Notes: generated by a model not told the origin, from the letters alone. DNA of 64,000 bases from Cristatella mucedo (GCA_009760855.2 WPIO01000007.1:354001-418000); one strand, 5' to 3'. Shown: positions 44,735-56,525, numbered from the stretch's first letter. Made by a program: numbers and translations.

Positions 44735-46500
44735 TACTCGGGGGGGGGGGGGCGTTGAGCAGGTGAGTCTACAGTCCCAGCTCTACCTCCTGCTGGTATG
44801 TATCTCCGTTTGCAACTCCACAAAGCCATAAAGACTATGTGTGTGTTACGCAGGAGAGATTTTTTCATAGCGCATTCGCAGCCTAAGCGGCTTTCGGTAC
44901 GCATTCGGTAGCCCACAGACTTCATCTCACGCAACAAAGAGAAAGTAGGAAGCATAGCTGAGTCAGGAGAGCAGTTGAGGTAGTGAGTAGCGTGGAAGTA
45001 GATACTCAGGACCGCCGGAAAGAATGAGCCATATTTGGCAGCAGGGGAGTAATTGTCGTTGCGTAAGAATCGTGGAAGCGAGTTCCACAGTCTAGGACTT
45101 GCAAAGCTAAAGCTTCTGTCACCAACGGTCTTTAAGCAGAGGAATGGAACAGCTAATTTATTGTCCATGCTGGACTTGGGGGCGCGAGGAGGCTGAAAGT
45201 GGTGCAGCAGTTCAGCTAGGTATGAAGGAGCCAAGCCGTGGCGGGCCTTGTGGGTCAGCACAAAAACTTTGCTCAGTATCCGTTGATCAACCGGTAGCCG
45301 TCCTAGCTCTTTTAACAAAGGAGAAGCGTGGTCAACCTCTGGGACTTGAAAACTAGCCTTGCAGCCTTATCCATAGCCCTTTGGCAGTGACCTAGTTGAT
45401 TTTTTGATAGCTCAGCCAAAAAGGAATTACAATAATCAAGCCGAGGAAGAATTAAGGAGCTAGTTAAATTTTTACAAGCAACTGTGGGAGACAGCTCCTA
45501 ATCTTGGATAGGGATTGGACGTGATGGCTAGCTATAGAAGCAGTCTTCTGAATGAAGCTTTTAAAATTGAGGCAGCTGTCGAAAACGACACTTAAATTTC
45601 GAGTACATGGTGAGGGTCGCACAACAGCATCACCTATTAGAAGAGCAAAGCCTTCTAATCCAGCAACACGCTTAGAGTGTCCTGTGAGCTGCAGTTCATT
45701 TTTATCGTAATTTCGTTTCAAGAAGTTTTCCGACATCCAGGATCGAATCTCGGCAAGGCAAGCATTCAGTTTATCAGTTGTTGCAGCTGATTCCGACAGT
45801 TTGAATGACAAATGCAGCTGAGTATCGTCAGCATAAAAGTGATATCCTATTCCATGGGTCTTAATAACTTTTCCAAGAGGTTGAGTATAAATGGAGAACA
45901 GCAAGGGACCGAGGACAGACCCTTGAGGGACTCCACAGGTGACCCTTCTCATGTGTGAGACCTAACCCGCACACGTCACGGATTGAACACGATCAGACAA
46001 GTACGATTTAAACCACGTCATTACTTCCTCAGCCAAATCGATCGTTGTTCTCAATCGTTCAAGTAGGGCATTATGATCAATAGTATCAAAGGCAGCTAAT
46101 AGATCTAGCAGAGCTATGGCAGGGACATTCCCGTTATCTTTGCCGCATAAAATGTCATTGTTAACACGGATGAGAGCAGTTTCAGTGGAGTGCTGTCTCT
46201 TGAACAACGATGGAAATGTTTCTGACATTTCAATCTTTTCAATAAGTGCTTCCAGCTGCTCAGCGACAGCATTTTCAAGGACCTTTGATAAAAAAGGAAG
46301 AAGGAAAACTGAGCGATAGTTTGCAAGAACCTCTGTATCTAATCCAGGCTTTTTAAATATCGGTCTAACGATTGCCGATTTGAAGGACTTGGGTACGACC
46401 CCTTTTTCCAAAGAAGCATGAACAATTTCGGTAATGGCAGGGCAAAGTTGATCTGCCAGTGAAAGCCGCAAAGATGATGGTATAGGGTCTTCAGGAGACG
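44735..46500 (-). mobile_element. LINE family B, reverse transcriptase with few breaks
   Basis: Minus-strand reverse transcriptase of the L2/CR1 clade. 46471-45962: FKSAIVRPIFKKPGLDTEVL, LPFLSKVLENAVAEQLEAL, LLDLLAAFDTIDHNALLERL (catalytic Asp of motif A). One in-frame stop (about 45962-45964), then [20 protein letters not shown] and [10 protein letters not shown] (catalytic YADD) to 45464. After frameshifts the C-terminal domain reads KARHGLAPSYLAELL and SPRLWNSLPRFL, near 44740. Endonuclease and upstream parts are absent. Not functional as it stands. Related 3' copies lie at 49.1, 56.3 and 57.9 kb. Confidence 0.92.
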
Positions 46501-46529
46501 AGCTCTTTTTACTAGACCTCTAAGATTGC

Positions 46530-48017
46530 ACAGGCCAGTAGACCAGCAAGCAGTGAGTTAAAGAAGTCAAGACGGGATATCACGAATGCATGGACTAACT
46601 TAAATGTGGTGTTCCTGCCTAAACAAGCCCACATTTTAGCAATGTTGTGTAGCTGAAAGTAGGCAGACTTGATTGTGGAGCTGATGTGGTCGTGTAACGA
46701 AAGGTCACTTTGGAATATGACACCTAGATTTCGTGCAGATTAAACAGGAGATATGTTGACACAGCCGATTTTGAGCGTTAGCCTTTCCGATTTCCGAATC
46801 TCACTTTGTTTGCCAATAAATACTAAGCTAGTTTTATCATCATTGAATTTAAGAAAATTTGCTGCCATCTATGTTCGAATGTCATCTATTCATGCAGCAA
46901 GAGAGTTTAGAGAGTTCAACGGGCTCGAGGGCTTGCAAGGATCAAAGCAAAGGTACGACTGACTGTCATCTGCATAAAAGTGAAATCCTAGATTGTGCTT
47001 GGCAATCATATCGGCAAGATGGAGAGTGTAAACCGTGAAAAGAACGGGACCAAGCACGGAGCCCTGAGGTGACCCATATTTCAGAGGTTCCTTGGATGAT
47101 CATAGAAGTCAATACAATCCTTGAAACACAGCCAGCGAAGATTTGTGAGCAGTGGTGACATATGGTGGTTGAGACGTTACGACAGATTAGTATACCCACA
47201 TAGTTTTGCACAAACTGTAAGCTTCTTTTGGACAGGCCGTAAGACCTAGGAGTAGTCGGCAACATAAGTCTAGTCGGGATGTCACGAATGCATGGCCCAG
47301 CTTGGCTATGGTGCCATTATCTAAGCGAGCCGGAACTTTTTTGGCAATATTAAGTAGGTGAAACTAGGCAGTCTTGATTATGAAGTTAATGTGCTCGTAT
47401 AGTGAAAATGTTTTTTGGAAGAGGAAATTGAGATTAGTGCAGAGGCTACTAGAGACATGCTAGTCAAGCCGATTTGGATGGTGTGGACCAGGCTTTCAGG
47501 TTTCTGAGAAGCACTGGTTTTTCACTTAATTATTGAGTTGATTGTGTCGACATTTATTTTGGAAAGGTTTGTTGTCACCCGTGTAAATGCCAGTGAAACA
47601 TGCTGTTAGTAAGCTGAGAGTTTGAGATGATGATAGGTGGGGAAAGATCAAAGCACATGATCAAAACAAAGTAAGCTGAGTGTCGTCTACATAAAAATGA
47701 TAGCCTAGATTGTGCGTGACGATTACAGCGGCAACAGGAAGAGCATACATTTGCTAAAGAAGTGGACTTAAATCCTTATGAATCCCTGGAAAGCCGGATA
47801 CTTAAAATCTTACTGAATGACTGTTACAAATGACATCTACTCTCTGAATTCCACTACTGAGATCGGACCTAAATTAATGTAACTCAGAGTCTGTGTGACC
47901 TGTGTGGCTAGACGACAGGGTCTGAAGAAGAAAAATATGATATGTTGTATCAAAAGCTGCCGAGAGATCCGGCAGAGCTAGCAAAAAGACCGTACCTAAG
48001 TCAGCATTTCTGAGAAG
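46530..48017 (-). mobile_element. LINE family A, decayed, first segment
   Basis: Minus-strand order as in the 52.5-54 kb copy: 'GTCTAGACGGGATATCACG'-type segment, 'AAACTAGCTTAGTATTTATTGG', 'GGATTTCACTTTTATGCAGATG' (YADD region) near 46980, and 'PDLSAAFDT' near 47965. Duplicated or jumbled between 47100 and 47800. Cut at about 48017 by SINEs. Confidence 0.75.
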
Positions 48018-48160
48018 GTTATGCATGGCGCTCGCTCTTCCCGACCGATGTCGTGGGTTCGAATCCTGCAGTAGGCGATCCTTTATTGCCAACGGCAAGC
48101 GGTAATGATAGCCGTTAAGGCTATTCTGCCGCTACACAAATGAGGCTCCTAAATCAGATG
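48018..48160 (+). mobile_element. SINE (type II) inserted in a LINE
   Basis: GTCGTGGGTTCGAATCCTGC (B box), AGGCGATCCTTTATTGCC, 'GCCGTTAAGGCTATTCTGCC' and ACAAATGAGGCTCCTAAATCAG. Its tRNA-like 5' part is short (TGGCGCTCGC). Confidence 0.78.
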
Positions 48161-48164
48161 ATAT

Positions 48165-48315
48165 TTTATTAAAAAGTGCTCGCCTTTAAAAGGCCGAGGT
48201 CAAGGTGAATGTATATGATGACCAAGGTCGTGAGTCAAGCCATGCAGCATATGTGAAGCGCCTGCTTAGAGATTAAGTTCTCTTAGGCCACTATACAAAT
48301 TAATTTTAGTTAATT
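48165..48315 (+). mobile_element. SINE (type I-like) with LINE tail
   Basis: Contains 'GAAGCGCCTGCTTAGAGATT', AAGTTCTCTTAGGCCACTAT and ACAAATTAATTTTAG, the LINE-like tail seen at 3.9 kb; the head is degenerate. Confidence 0.55.
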
Positions 48316-48324
48316 AATAATTTA

Positions 48325-49045
48325 TACACTATCAGAAGTGGTTACTCTGGAGATGATTACCTCTAAGATCTGACTGGAAGAACTTACTTGCTAGGTTGGA
48401 CGTCTGAATAACAGTTTTTAACTGGTATGCCAATACTCACTCAACTACATATTTGATAGGAAGAGCACTTGGTAGGCTTGGGGCAGTCTACCTTAGGCCC
48501 TGCTAATGATTGGCATAGAAACAGCATTTTGGAGGCAACTGGGAAGAGACTTGAAGTTGTGGAAATATTTAGTATGTGAGCTGTGCAGGGCAGGAGTAAA
48601 TCGAGGCATCCTAGGAGAAGAAACTTGTGGTATAGGGTCAAGGGGGCCAGTAGGCTTCGTAGACTGGGCGATGGAATTCAAGATGAGGGCAGCTGGAGCA
48701 CGCTTAAAGGTGGAAATTGAGGAGATGCAGGAAACGGAGGTTGAAGACTCCAGGTAGTATGTTGCTTTTGGGATTCTGGGCCTCTCTGATTTGGTGAATC
48801 TGAGTGACAAAGAAGCTAGAGAAGTCGTCAGCTAGATCACCGCACGGCTTACTATAAAAGGTGCTGACTTGGATGCAGTTAAGGAGTTGATTGAGGGTTG
48901 GCAGCAGCATTTTTGGATTATGCATATGTGCGGGCACCACGGTCCTACAAAGGCAAGACTTGGCTTTTCCGACGATAGATTGATATGAGTGACAGTAGTC
49001 CTCGCATGCCAGTCGGGGTAACCCGATGTAAGCATGGGAAATCTA
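48325..49045 (-). mobile_element. LINE family A, continuation upstream of the RT core
   Basis: Continues the element of 46.5-48.0 kb past the SINEs: minus-strand HKFLLLGCLDLLLPCTAHI, 'DLADDFSSFFVTQIHQIREA', MHNPKMLLPTLNQLLNCIQ, matching 36.4-36.8 kb. Stops and frameshifts. Confidence 0.78.
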
Positions 49046-49059
49046 TTATGCCACTACAG

Positions 49060-49645
49060 CGGACTATGAATATGGCTGCAAGGCTGGTCTTCAAGTCTCA
49101 GCGGTTTGAGCACGTGTCTCCTTTGCTGAAAGAGCTAGGATGATTGCCGGTTGAGCAAAGGATACAGAGCAAAGTTCTTACGCTGACCCACAAGGCCCGC
49201 CACGGCTTGGCTCCTTCGTACCTAGCTGAACTGCTGCACCAGTTTCAGCCTGTTCGTGCCCTCAGGTCCTGCGTGAACAATAAATTAGCTGTCATATTCC
49301 TCCGCTTAAAGACCGTTGGCGACAAAAGCTTTAGCTCTGCAGGTCCTAGACTGTGGAACTCACTTCCACAATTCTTACGCAACGACAATTACTCTCCTAC
49401 TGAAGACTATGGCACATCCTTTTCAGCAGTCCTGAGCTGCTACTTCTATGCTACTCACTACCTCAACTGCTCTCCTGACTCTGCTATGCTTCCCACTTTC
49501 TCTTTGTTGCGTGAGACGAAGTCTATTGGCTACCGAATGCGTACCGAAAGCCGCTTAGGCTGTGAGTGTGCTATACCAAACTCTCCTGCGTAAGACCGAC
49601 ATAGTCTTTATGACTTTGTGGAGTTACAGACGGAGATACGTTACA
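49060..49645 (+). mobile_element. LINE family B 3' fragment, open C-terminal frame
   Basis: Plus-strand frame 49144-49593 reads KARHGLAPSYLAELLHQFQP, KTVGDKSFSSAGPRLWNSLP and LLRETKSIGYRMRTESRLG, ending in the GCECA.. tail and CATTACATTACA. Uninterrupted over 149 codons. Confidence 0.9.
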
Positions 49646-49854
49646 TTACATTACAAATAAAAGCGCAGCGACATATGCCGACCCAGAAAAGCGCGAACAT
49701 TTTTTAAGGAATGTCGGTTCAAATAGATATTCGTAATTTGAGTATTGTATTAGGGACAATAAATACTTCATAAAAATAAAATCTGAAAAATTTGTCAGGT
49801 ATTTCTTTAGTAACGCTTACTGAAGAAATTCAAAATGAAACAATCTAATATAGT

Positions 49855-50036
49855 AAAAATACATTCATATAGCACCCTCGGAGAACCCAATCTCTGTATG
49901 GGCACTTTATATTTGCTGCAAAGGAAGCACGATTGAATTTTTAGCGGTAGCATGCTTAATAAACAACAAGAATAACATGGTTAAGGGTGACATGCACAGG
50001 GTCACCATGCAAGGATGGTTAGTGGCAGCATGCAGT
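49855..50036 (-). mobile_element. LINE family A 3' end, truncated
   Basis: 'TACATTCATATAGCACCCTC', then the usual 3' non-coding region ('GGTTAAGGGTGACATGCACA'). Ends near 50036. Confidence 0.82.
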
Positions 50037-50510
50037 GTCTAATCTATAGTTAATTAAATGCTATATCAAAGTATAAATCACACCACACAGCAATTTATAT
50101 CAGCTTTAAGATATAATTTTGCAATGGTAAAGTTACATAGATGCAGTTAATATAGCCTACTAATGTTAGTGGCTAAGATAATAGGCTATATAAACTTTAT
50201 CCAGGGGTCGGCAACCTTTTGAGACGGAAGAGCCAAAAGTTACAATTTACAAAATTTCTCAGTTTTTAAAGAGCCACTAACATTTTTATTTCAATATAAT
50301 GGTATTTGATTAGGATTAGTTACATCAATTTGATTTTTGATTAAAAATGAATAGCTTTAAATATGAAACAATATTTGTTCATATTAAAACATACAAATGT
50401 TTTGCACAAAACATATTAAAGTATTTTAGCTATTTCTGCTATAATAATAAAATTAGTAATCAAATAATATAACTACAATTATTGAATAATAGATATTTAA
50501 AATAGTTACA

Positions 50511-51610
50511 TTAATGGGAGCATTGGCCTTGCATGCCTTTTGAAAGTTTGGTTAAATCTGGCTCATAACTTGTTGTTTTCAGTTTCAAGCACGCCCCTAG
50601 ATTTTTATTTGTTAGTTGGCTTCTTACTTTACTTTTTATTATATTCATGCAAGAGAACGCTTGCTCGCACGAATTTATTGACCCGAAGATCGTCAGCACT
50701 CCAAATGCCAACTTCGTCACCTCACTGTAGCATTCTGGAAGACTATTCAATGGGTCAAATATGAGTGCCTCAACTCGCGGCATTTCTTTTAGAGCTGTCC
50801 ACTTGTGCAGCGTAACGTGCATGCTCTTCTAACTTGCTCTTGAGTTCTGTGAACTTACCACTCCACAAATGTTTGGTTTTCAAATCCAGCAATTGCATTT
50901 GAAGCGAAACAGCATCACTTCCAAATGGCTCAATGTTGATCTCATTTGTATTTGTGTTGAGAGGATTTACTATGAACGCCAGAGTACTTGCGTTTGTTTT
51001 GAATTGCTCAAATCTCTCACCAAATCCATCCTTTATTTTGCTTATAGTAATGCAGAAGTCATTCGTGTCAATAGTTGCATTGGTTTCATCGCGATATTGC
51101 TTCAGATTTTCGAAATGAAGTAATTTACTGCTCTCCATGTCTTCGACAAAAAGAAGTAATTTATTTTCGAAACAAACCACTTCTTCAAGCAAGGCATAGG
51201 CTGGGTTTCCCTTTCCTTGCAGTTTTACATTTAGCTCATTTAGTTTCTTTGTGATATCCACTATGAAGTTGAATTTTTGCAGCCATTTGTCTTCTTTCAA
51301 TTCGGGATGAACAATGCCTTTTTAATTGAACAATGTTTTTATTTCACTCAAGCAAGAAGCAAAACGTTTCAATACGTTACCCCTGGAAAGCCATCGCACT
51401 TTATTGTGCAGAATTAGTTCAGAATACTGGCTTTCTATTTCTTCAAGAAATTCCTTAAACTGGCGATGGTAAAGTGTGCTATTGCCAAAATGATGTTAAT
51501 GATCTTAATAACCAAGTTCATGATCTCAACCATTTCGGTTGGAAATTTTTGGGCACAAAGCGCCTCTTACTGAATTATGCAGTGAAACGTTAACATTTCG
51601 TGGTTTATTT
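50511..51610 (-). pseudogene. hAT transposase, C-terminal part
   Basis: 51300-50770 is open: a helical stretch with [20 protein letters not shown], a hallmark of the GTF2IRD2/ZBED-related hAT transposases. 50822-50511 carries FGSINSCEQAFSCMNIIKSK and RSQLTNKNLGACLKL, the hAT dimerisation region (S.CE..FS.M...K...R..L....L). Between 51610 and 51300 homology continues with stops. The two open parts are in different frames, so a frameshift lies near 50800. Confidence 0.88.
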
Positions 51611-51619
51611 TTTGCCGAA

Positions 51620-52470
51620 TAATAATAATAATAATATTGCACTTGATAAAGCGCCCTCAGAGAACTTAATCTCTTTCTAGGCGCTTTACATTTGCTGCAA
51701 AGTGATACGCAATAGAATAGTAAGTAAAATCATGCTTGAAAAACAAACAAAATGAATAACATGGTTAGGGGTTACATGCACTGGGTCAGCATGCAAATGT
51801 GGTTAGTGGCAGCATGAACAGTGTCAGCACGCATAAGCACATCGAGGACGAATCACAAGGACCCACTAAATGCTGTCCTAAATAGGTATGTTTTTAAGTT
51901 TCTTTTAAATGTGGTCAGGTCAGGGGATGTTCTGATGCAGGTCGGGAGGGAGTTCCAGGCTGTGGGAGCATACGAGCTAAATGCACGGTCTCCAAAGGAT
52001 TTAAGGTTTGTACGAGGTATTTCTAGACTGTTGGATTCCGAAAAGCGAGTGGTACGATGCTTTGCCTGATGGGGTAGTATCTCTGAAAGATAGGCTGGAG
52101 CCATAGAATGAAGAGACCTAAAAGTGAGCGACAAAACCTTGAAGTCAATCCGTTGCTTGACTGGTAACCAGTGCAGGTCGGCGAGAAGTGGAGTAATGTG
52201 GCAACTGCGACGCTCACGGCAGACAAGCCTAGCTGCAGAGTTTTGCACCAGCTGCAATCGCCTGATCGCACATGCTGGTAGGCCAGTAAGCAGTGAGTTG
52301 CAGAAGTCGAGACGAGATGTCACGAATGCATGGACCAACTTGGACGTGGTATCCTTATCTAAACAAGCCCTAATTTTAGCAATGTTATGAAGCTGAAAAT
52401 AGGCTGATTTGACTGTGGAGCTGATGTGGTCGTCTAACGAGAGGTCGCTTTGGAATATGACACCTAGAAG
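51620..52470 (-). mobile_element. LINE family A copy inside the hAT element
   Basis: (AAT)n and GCACTTGATAAAGCGCCCTC at its 3' end. The minus-strand frame 52338-51853 is open for 161 codons (NSAARLVCRERRSCHITPLL, MAPAYLSEILPHQAKHRTTR, GDRAFSSYAPTAWNSLPTCI). Its first 372 bp equal the copy at 6.1 kb. 5'-truncated at about 52470. Confidence 0.92.
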
Positions 52471-52477
52471 AATCGTT

Positions 52478-54035
52478 GTTAATAATAATAATAATAATGC
52501 ACTTGATAAAGCGCCCTCAGAGAACTTATTCTCTCTCTAGGCGCTTTACATTTGCTGCAAAGGGAAATGCAATTGAATGGTGAGTAAATTCATGCTTGAT
52601 AAACAAATAAAATGAATAACATGGTTAGGGGTGACATGCACAGGGTCAGCATGCACATGAGGTTAGTGGCAGGATGCACAGTGTCAGCACACATAAGCAC
52701 ATCAAGAACGAATCACAGGGACCCACTAGATACTGTCCTAAATAGGTGTGTTTTTAAATTTTTTTAAATGTGGTCAGGTCAGGGGATGTTCTGACGCAGG
52801 TCGGGAGGGAGTTCCAGGCTTTGAGAGCATACGAACTAAATGCACGGTCTCCAAAGGGTTGGAGGTGTACGAGGTATTTGTAGACTGCTGGATTCCGAAA
52901 AGCGGGTGGTACGATGCTTGGCCTGATGGGGGAGTATATCTGACAGATAGGCTGGAGCCAAAGAATGAAGTGACCTAAAAGTGAGCGAAAAAACCTTGAA
53001 GTCAATCCGTTGCTTGACTGGTAGCCAGTGCAGGTCGGCGAGAAGTGGAGTAATGTGGCAACTGCGACGCTCACGACAGACAAGCCTAGCTGCAGATTTT
53101 TGCACTAGCTGCAATCGCCTGATCGCACATGCCGGTAGGCCAGCGAGCAGTGAGTTGCAGAAGTCGAGACGGGATGTCACGAATGCATAGACCAACTTTG
53201 ATGTGGTATCTTTATCTAAACAAGCCCGAATTTTAGCAATGTTATGAAGCTGAAAATAGGCTGATTTGACTGTGGAGCTGATGTGGTCGTCTAACGAGAG
53301 CTCGGTTTGGAACATGACACCTAGATTTCGAGCTGATTCAACTGGAGATATGCTGGCAGAGCCAATTTTGAGCGTCAGCCTTTCCAATTTCTGAATCACA
53401 CTGGGTTTTCCCATAACTAGTAAGTTAGTTTTATCATCGTTTAGTTTTAGAAAATTTGCTGCCATCCATGTGGGGATGTCATCAATGCATGCAGCAAGTG
53501 AGTTGAGAGAACTTGAAGTACTCGAAGGCTGGGAGGAATCAAAGCAAATGTACAACTGAGTGTCGTCCGCATAGAAGTGCAAGCCTAGATTGTGCTTGGC
53601 AATCACATCAGCAAGAGGGAGAGTATAAACCGTGAAAAGAACCGGACCTAGCACAGAGCCCTGAGGTACTCCATTTTTCAGAGGTACCTCAGATGATCTT
53701 TGTCCATTCACGTCAATACTCTGGAGTCTCCCACTGAGATAGGACCTGAACCACTGCAGAGCAGTGCCAGTGATGCCCAGGCGAGATGAGAGGCGCTCTA
53801 GAAGAACTTTATGATCGATAGTATCAAAAGCTGCCGAAAGATCGAGCAAAAGAAGCAGAGACACTCTACCCATGTCTGCATTCCTAAGTAGGTCGTTGTA
53901 TACCCTAAGCAATGCTGACTCTGTGGAGTGATTAGCTCTAAAGCCAGACTGGAACTTACTAGCAAGGTGTGAGGTTTTGATATATGAGTTAGCTGGTCCG
54001 CCATGACCCGCTCCAGTGTCTTTGATAGGAATTGT
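52478..54035 (-). mobile_element. LINE family A, longest open reverse transcriptase
   Basis: Minus-strand frame open for about 400 codons (54059-52836): FQSGFRANHSTESALLRVYN, LLLLLDLSAAFDTIDHKVLL (motif A Asp), [20 protein letters not shown] (motif B), [14 protein letters not shown] (catalytic YADD), TNLLVMGKPSVIQKLERLTL, LDFCNSLLAGLPACAIRRLQ, LHSLAPAYLSDILPHQ. A frameshift near 52830 separates the last segment. 5'-truncated: endonuclease and the start of RT are missing. Inserted in the hAT transposase in the same orientation, next to another copy. Confidence 0.94.
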
Positions 54036-54039
54036 TACC

Positions 54040-54832
54040 CATTTATGTATTGCTGTCATACTTCTGGCTCCATCAGTTGCTATGGAAAAGATTTAACTTA
54101 TATCTATTTCATAGTCTTCCAGGCATTTTTGCACAGCATTGCTATATCTTCTCCACCAGTTTGCCCTGAGAGCGGCAGCAATCCTAGCAGTTCTTCTTTT
54201 GGACCTTGGGACGACATATACCTGACGAAAAGGGTAACTTGTGCCGTGTCTTTTATGTCGCAAGACTCATCCATAGTAAGTGATAAAGCAGAAGCCAGTT
54301 GAATGCCTTCAACTTGCATGTGTGTTAAATTGGAAGACATTTTAGAAGTTCTATCTTGTACTGTTTTAGCAGATAATGACAAATCTTTGATTTTCTTCAT
54401 GATTTCGGTTTTGTTTTTGAAATCACGAAACAGTTCTTCAGCTCCACGTATGAAGCAATCTTTGACGTACTCATCATCTGTGAATGGTTTCCCTCTTTTT
54501 GCAATTTCTAGTGATATTGCGAAGCTTGCCAGATTTAAAATACTAGAAGATTGCGCCCAGTTACTTGGCATAGAACTCGACTGTTGTTTTTTAAGCTTTT
54601 CAACAGCTTTTTTCCGTGCGTCACCGGTTGGATATTTAGCAGCGAATCGGGTATGTTTTATAGTGATGTGTCTCTCCAAATTTGAATTTTTATTGTGTGC
54701 AAGTTTTTCTTGGCAAATGAGACAAGTCAGAAGGCCATCCGTGTTGCATATGAACGCAAGCGAATCCGTCCAATCCTGATTAAATTCTCGATTTTCTTTT
54801 TCAGTTCGTCTCTTCTTTTTATCAAATGCCAT
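54040..54832 (-). pseudogene. hAT transposase, N-terminal part with BED finger
   Basis: ATG at 54832. Basic start ([17 protein letters not shown]), BED-type zinc finger with [20 protein letters not shown] then KH, followed by [20 protein letters not shown] and the region [20 protein letters not shown], typical of this hAT group just before the first catalytic Asp. Stops at 54104 with MK; in another frame the protein resumes (SIATDGARSMTA) to 54040, where the LINE interrupts it. Confidence 0.9.
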
Positions 54833-54970
54833 TCTGGTGGTGGAGCTGAAATAAAGATTTATAAAATTTTATTTAGCTGTCTAAAACGGCATTAATAAAC
54901 CGTTAATTAAATAGTTAATTTCGCTAATTGCTAATCTGTAAAAAAGTCAACTTTGTTAAACTTTAAAGCG

Positions 54971-55522
54971 TATGGACAAGTAGTGTACCTCCGGACAAAA
55001 TCATTTTTTTAAATTATCCACGGACGTATGTTTTCTTTTTTATACCAAGTTTACTTCGCGTCACTGTAACAAAATAAGTAGGTATACGAAATTAATAAAA
55101 TGTTGTACCTTTGGACGTTCGAAGGTACAACAACATAAATGTCCGGAGGTACAACAAAGGGTATTTTCAGAAACTTTCAGGTGTAAAATAATTTGAGGTT
55201 ATGAATATTCAAAACAGACAATATATTTAGAAAGCTCAACACATATAATTCATATTCATATATAATACGTATCATACCAACATGAAACAAACAGAATATA
55301 CAGTACAGTATAACTATGAAAATATTTGCTTTTTGATCGAAAAAAGTTCTGACTGCGACCGTTGACGACACAGTGCACCAATAACTAAACAAACAGAACA
55401 GTGTTGCCACATTAAAAAAATACTACTCTCGTGAATTTTTGCATGTATATATCACATTGCTAACCTACTTAAATCGAAACTGTCCGAAGGTAAGGTCGTC
55501 CAAAGGTACACCACTTGCCCTT
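54971..55522. mobile_element. Small inverted-repeat element (MITE-like) nested in the hAT
   Basis: Left end TATGGACAAGTAGTGTACCT is matched by the reverse complement of the right end (TAAGGGCAAGTGGTGTACCT), both next to TA. Variants of GTACCTYYGGAC also recur inside at 55108-55150 and near 55485. No coding frame beyond 77 codons. The TA flanks would suit a Tc1/mariner-type mobiliser; this is inferred. Confidence 0.6.
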
Positions 55523-56010
55523 ACATACCTTTAAGAAGATATTTCGCTTCTAAATCGTCTTCTTCTTGAAATAACGAAAAAATTGTTGTTTCTCGCAAGG
55601 GATTAAATTAACGCACATGGAACCGCGCTCCGAGGAAGACTTACTGAAGACTGAACACTACCGTCCGCTGGGTTGCTGGCTGGGTGGTAGTAGTGACTAG
55701 TGACGGCGGCAGTCGGCACTTCGGCAGTGGGAAGCATAGAGCCGTCGCCACGGTGCTGGCCACAGCACGGCTGCGGAGCTGGGCCTGGTGCCCAAGCGGC
55801 TGTCAGCTGTGCGCATACTCTCTACTCCACCTATTCTCACTATTCTCTGTTGAGTGTTTTTATCCTGTTTAAATTTTTTTTGCAGTATAATATTTTTATG
55901 AGTTTTGGAAATAAAATGATATAAATATTAATATTTGCGCATGGAACTGGAGAGCCGCATCTTGACATCGAAAGAGCCGTATGCGGCTCGCGAGCCGCAT
56001 GTTGCCGCCC

Positions 56011-56079
56011 CACAAACTAAGCATCTAAATAAAAATAGGCTACCAGTTGGCCTATTTTTATTTAGATGCTTAGTTTGTG
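56011..56079. repeat. Perfect inverted repeat, 30-bp arms, 9-bp loop
   Basis: 56011-56040 (CACAAACTAAGCATC...) and 56050-56079 are exact reverse complements around TACCAGTTG. Sits on the right end of the hAT element. Confidence 0.97.
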
Positions 56080-56249
56080 TGCGATTCCTCGAATGTAATC
56101 TCCGACTAGGACTGTTCCATATGTTGGTACTAAAGCCTCCTGGCGTCGATTAGGGCAAAACTGTTTCGACTCGGATGCTTCTGGATGCTTCTTATTCCTG
56201 AGCGAAACATTTCGATCTTCAATTCTAAGTCATCCGGTTCTAAATGGAA

Positions 56250-56525
56250 GTGTGCTCTCCTGCTTTTTCTCACTATGGCAATCCTTTCCGATCTTCCTAA
56301 ACAGCTATTTCCATGCTACTCACTAACTCAACTGCTCTCCTGACTCAGCTACGTTTCTAACTTTCTCTTTGCTACCTGAAATGAAATCTTGGCTACCGAA
56401 TTGGCTACCGAATGCGCACCAAAAGCCGTTTAGGCTGTGAGTGCGGCTATACAAAACTCTCCTGCGTAACACCCACATAGACTTTATGGCTTTGTGGAGT
56501 TACAGACGGAGATACTTTGTTATTA
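56250..56525 (+). mobile_element. LINE family B 3' fragment
   Basis: 'CTACTCACTAACTCAACTGC', 'GCTGTGAGTGCGGCTATAC', then the family-B end 'GGAGTTACAGACGGAGATAC'. Shortened. Confidence 0.8.

Larger units (their letters stand above)
50202..56013 (-). mobile_element. hAT transposon (BED-finger type), interrupted
   Basis: Left end CAGGGGTCGGCAACC at 50202 and right end CGAGCCGCATGTTGCCGCCC near 56011 are the inverted ends typical of this hAT group (an inner GAGCCGYATGCGGCTC palindrome lies at 55973). Transposase on the minus strand: N-terminal part 54832-54104, DDE region remnant 54103-54040 (SIATDGARSMTA), then LINE insertions 51620-54035, then the C-terminal part 51600-50511. Right-end terminal bases are altered and no 8-bp target duplication is visible. 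Dead, because of stops, frameshifts and insertions. Confidence 0.85.
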
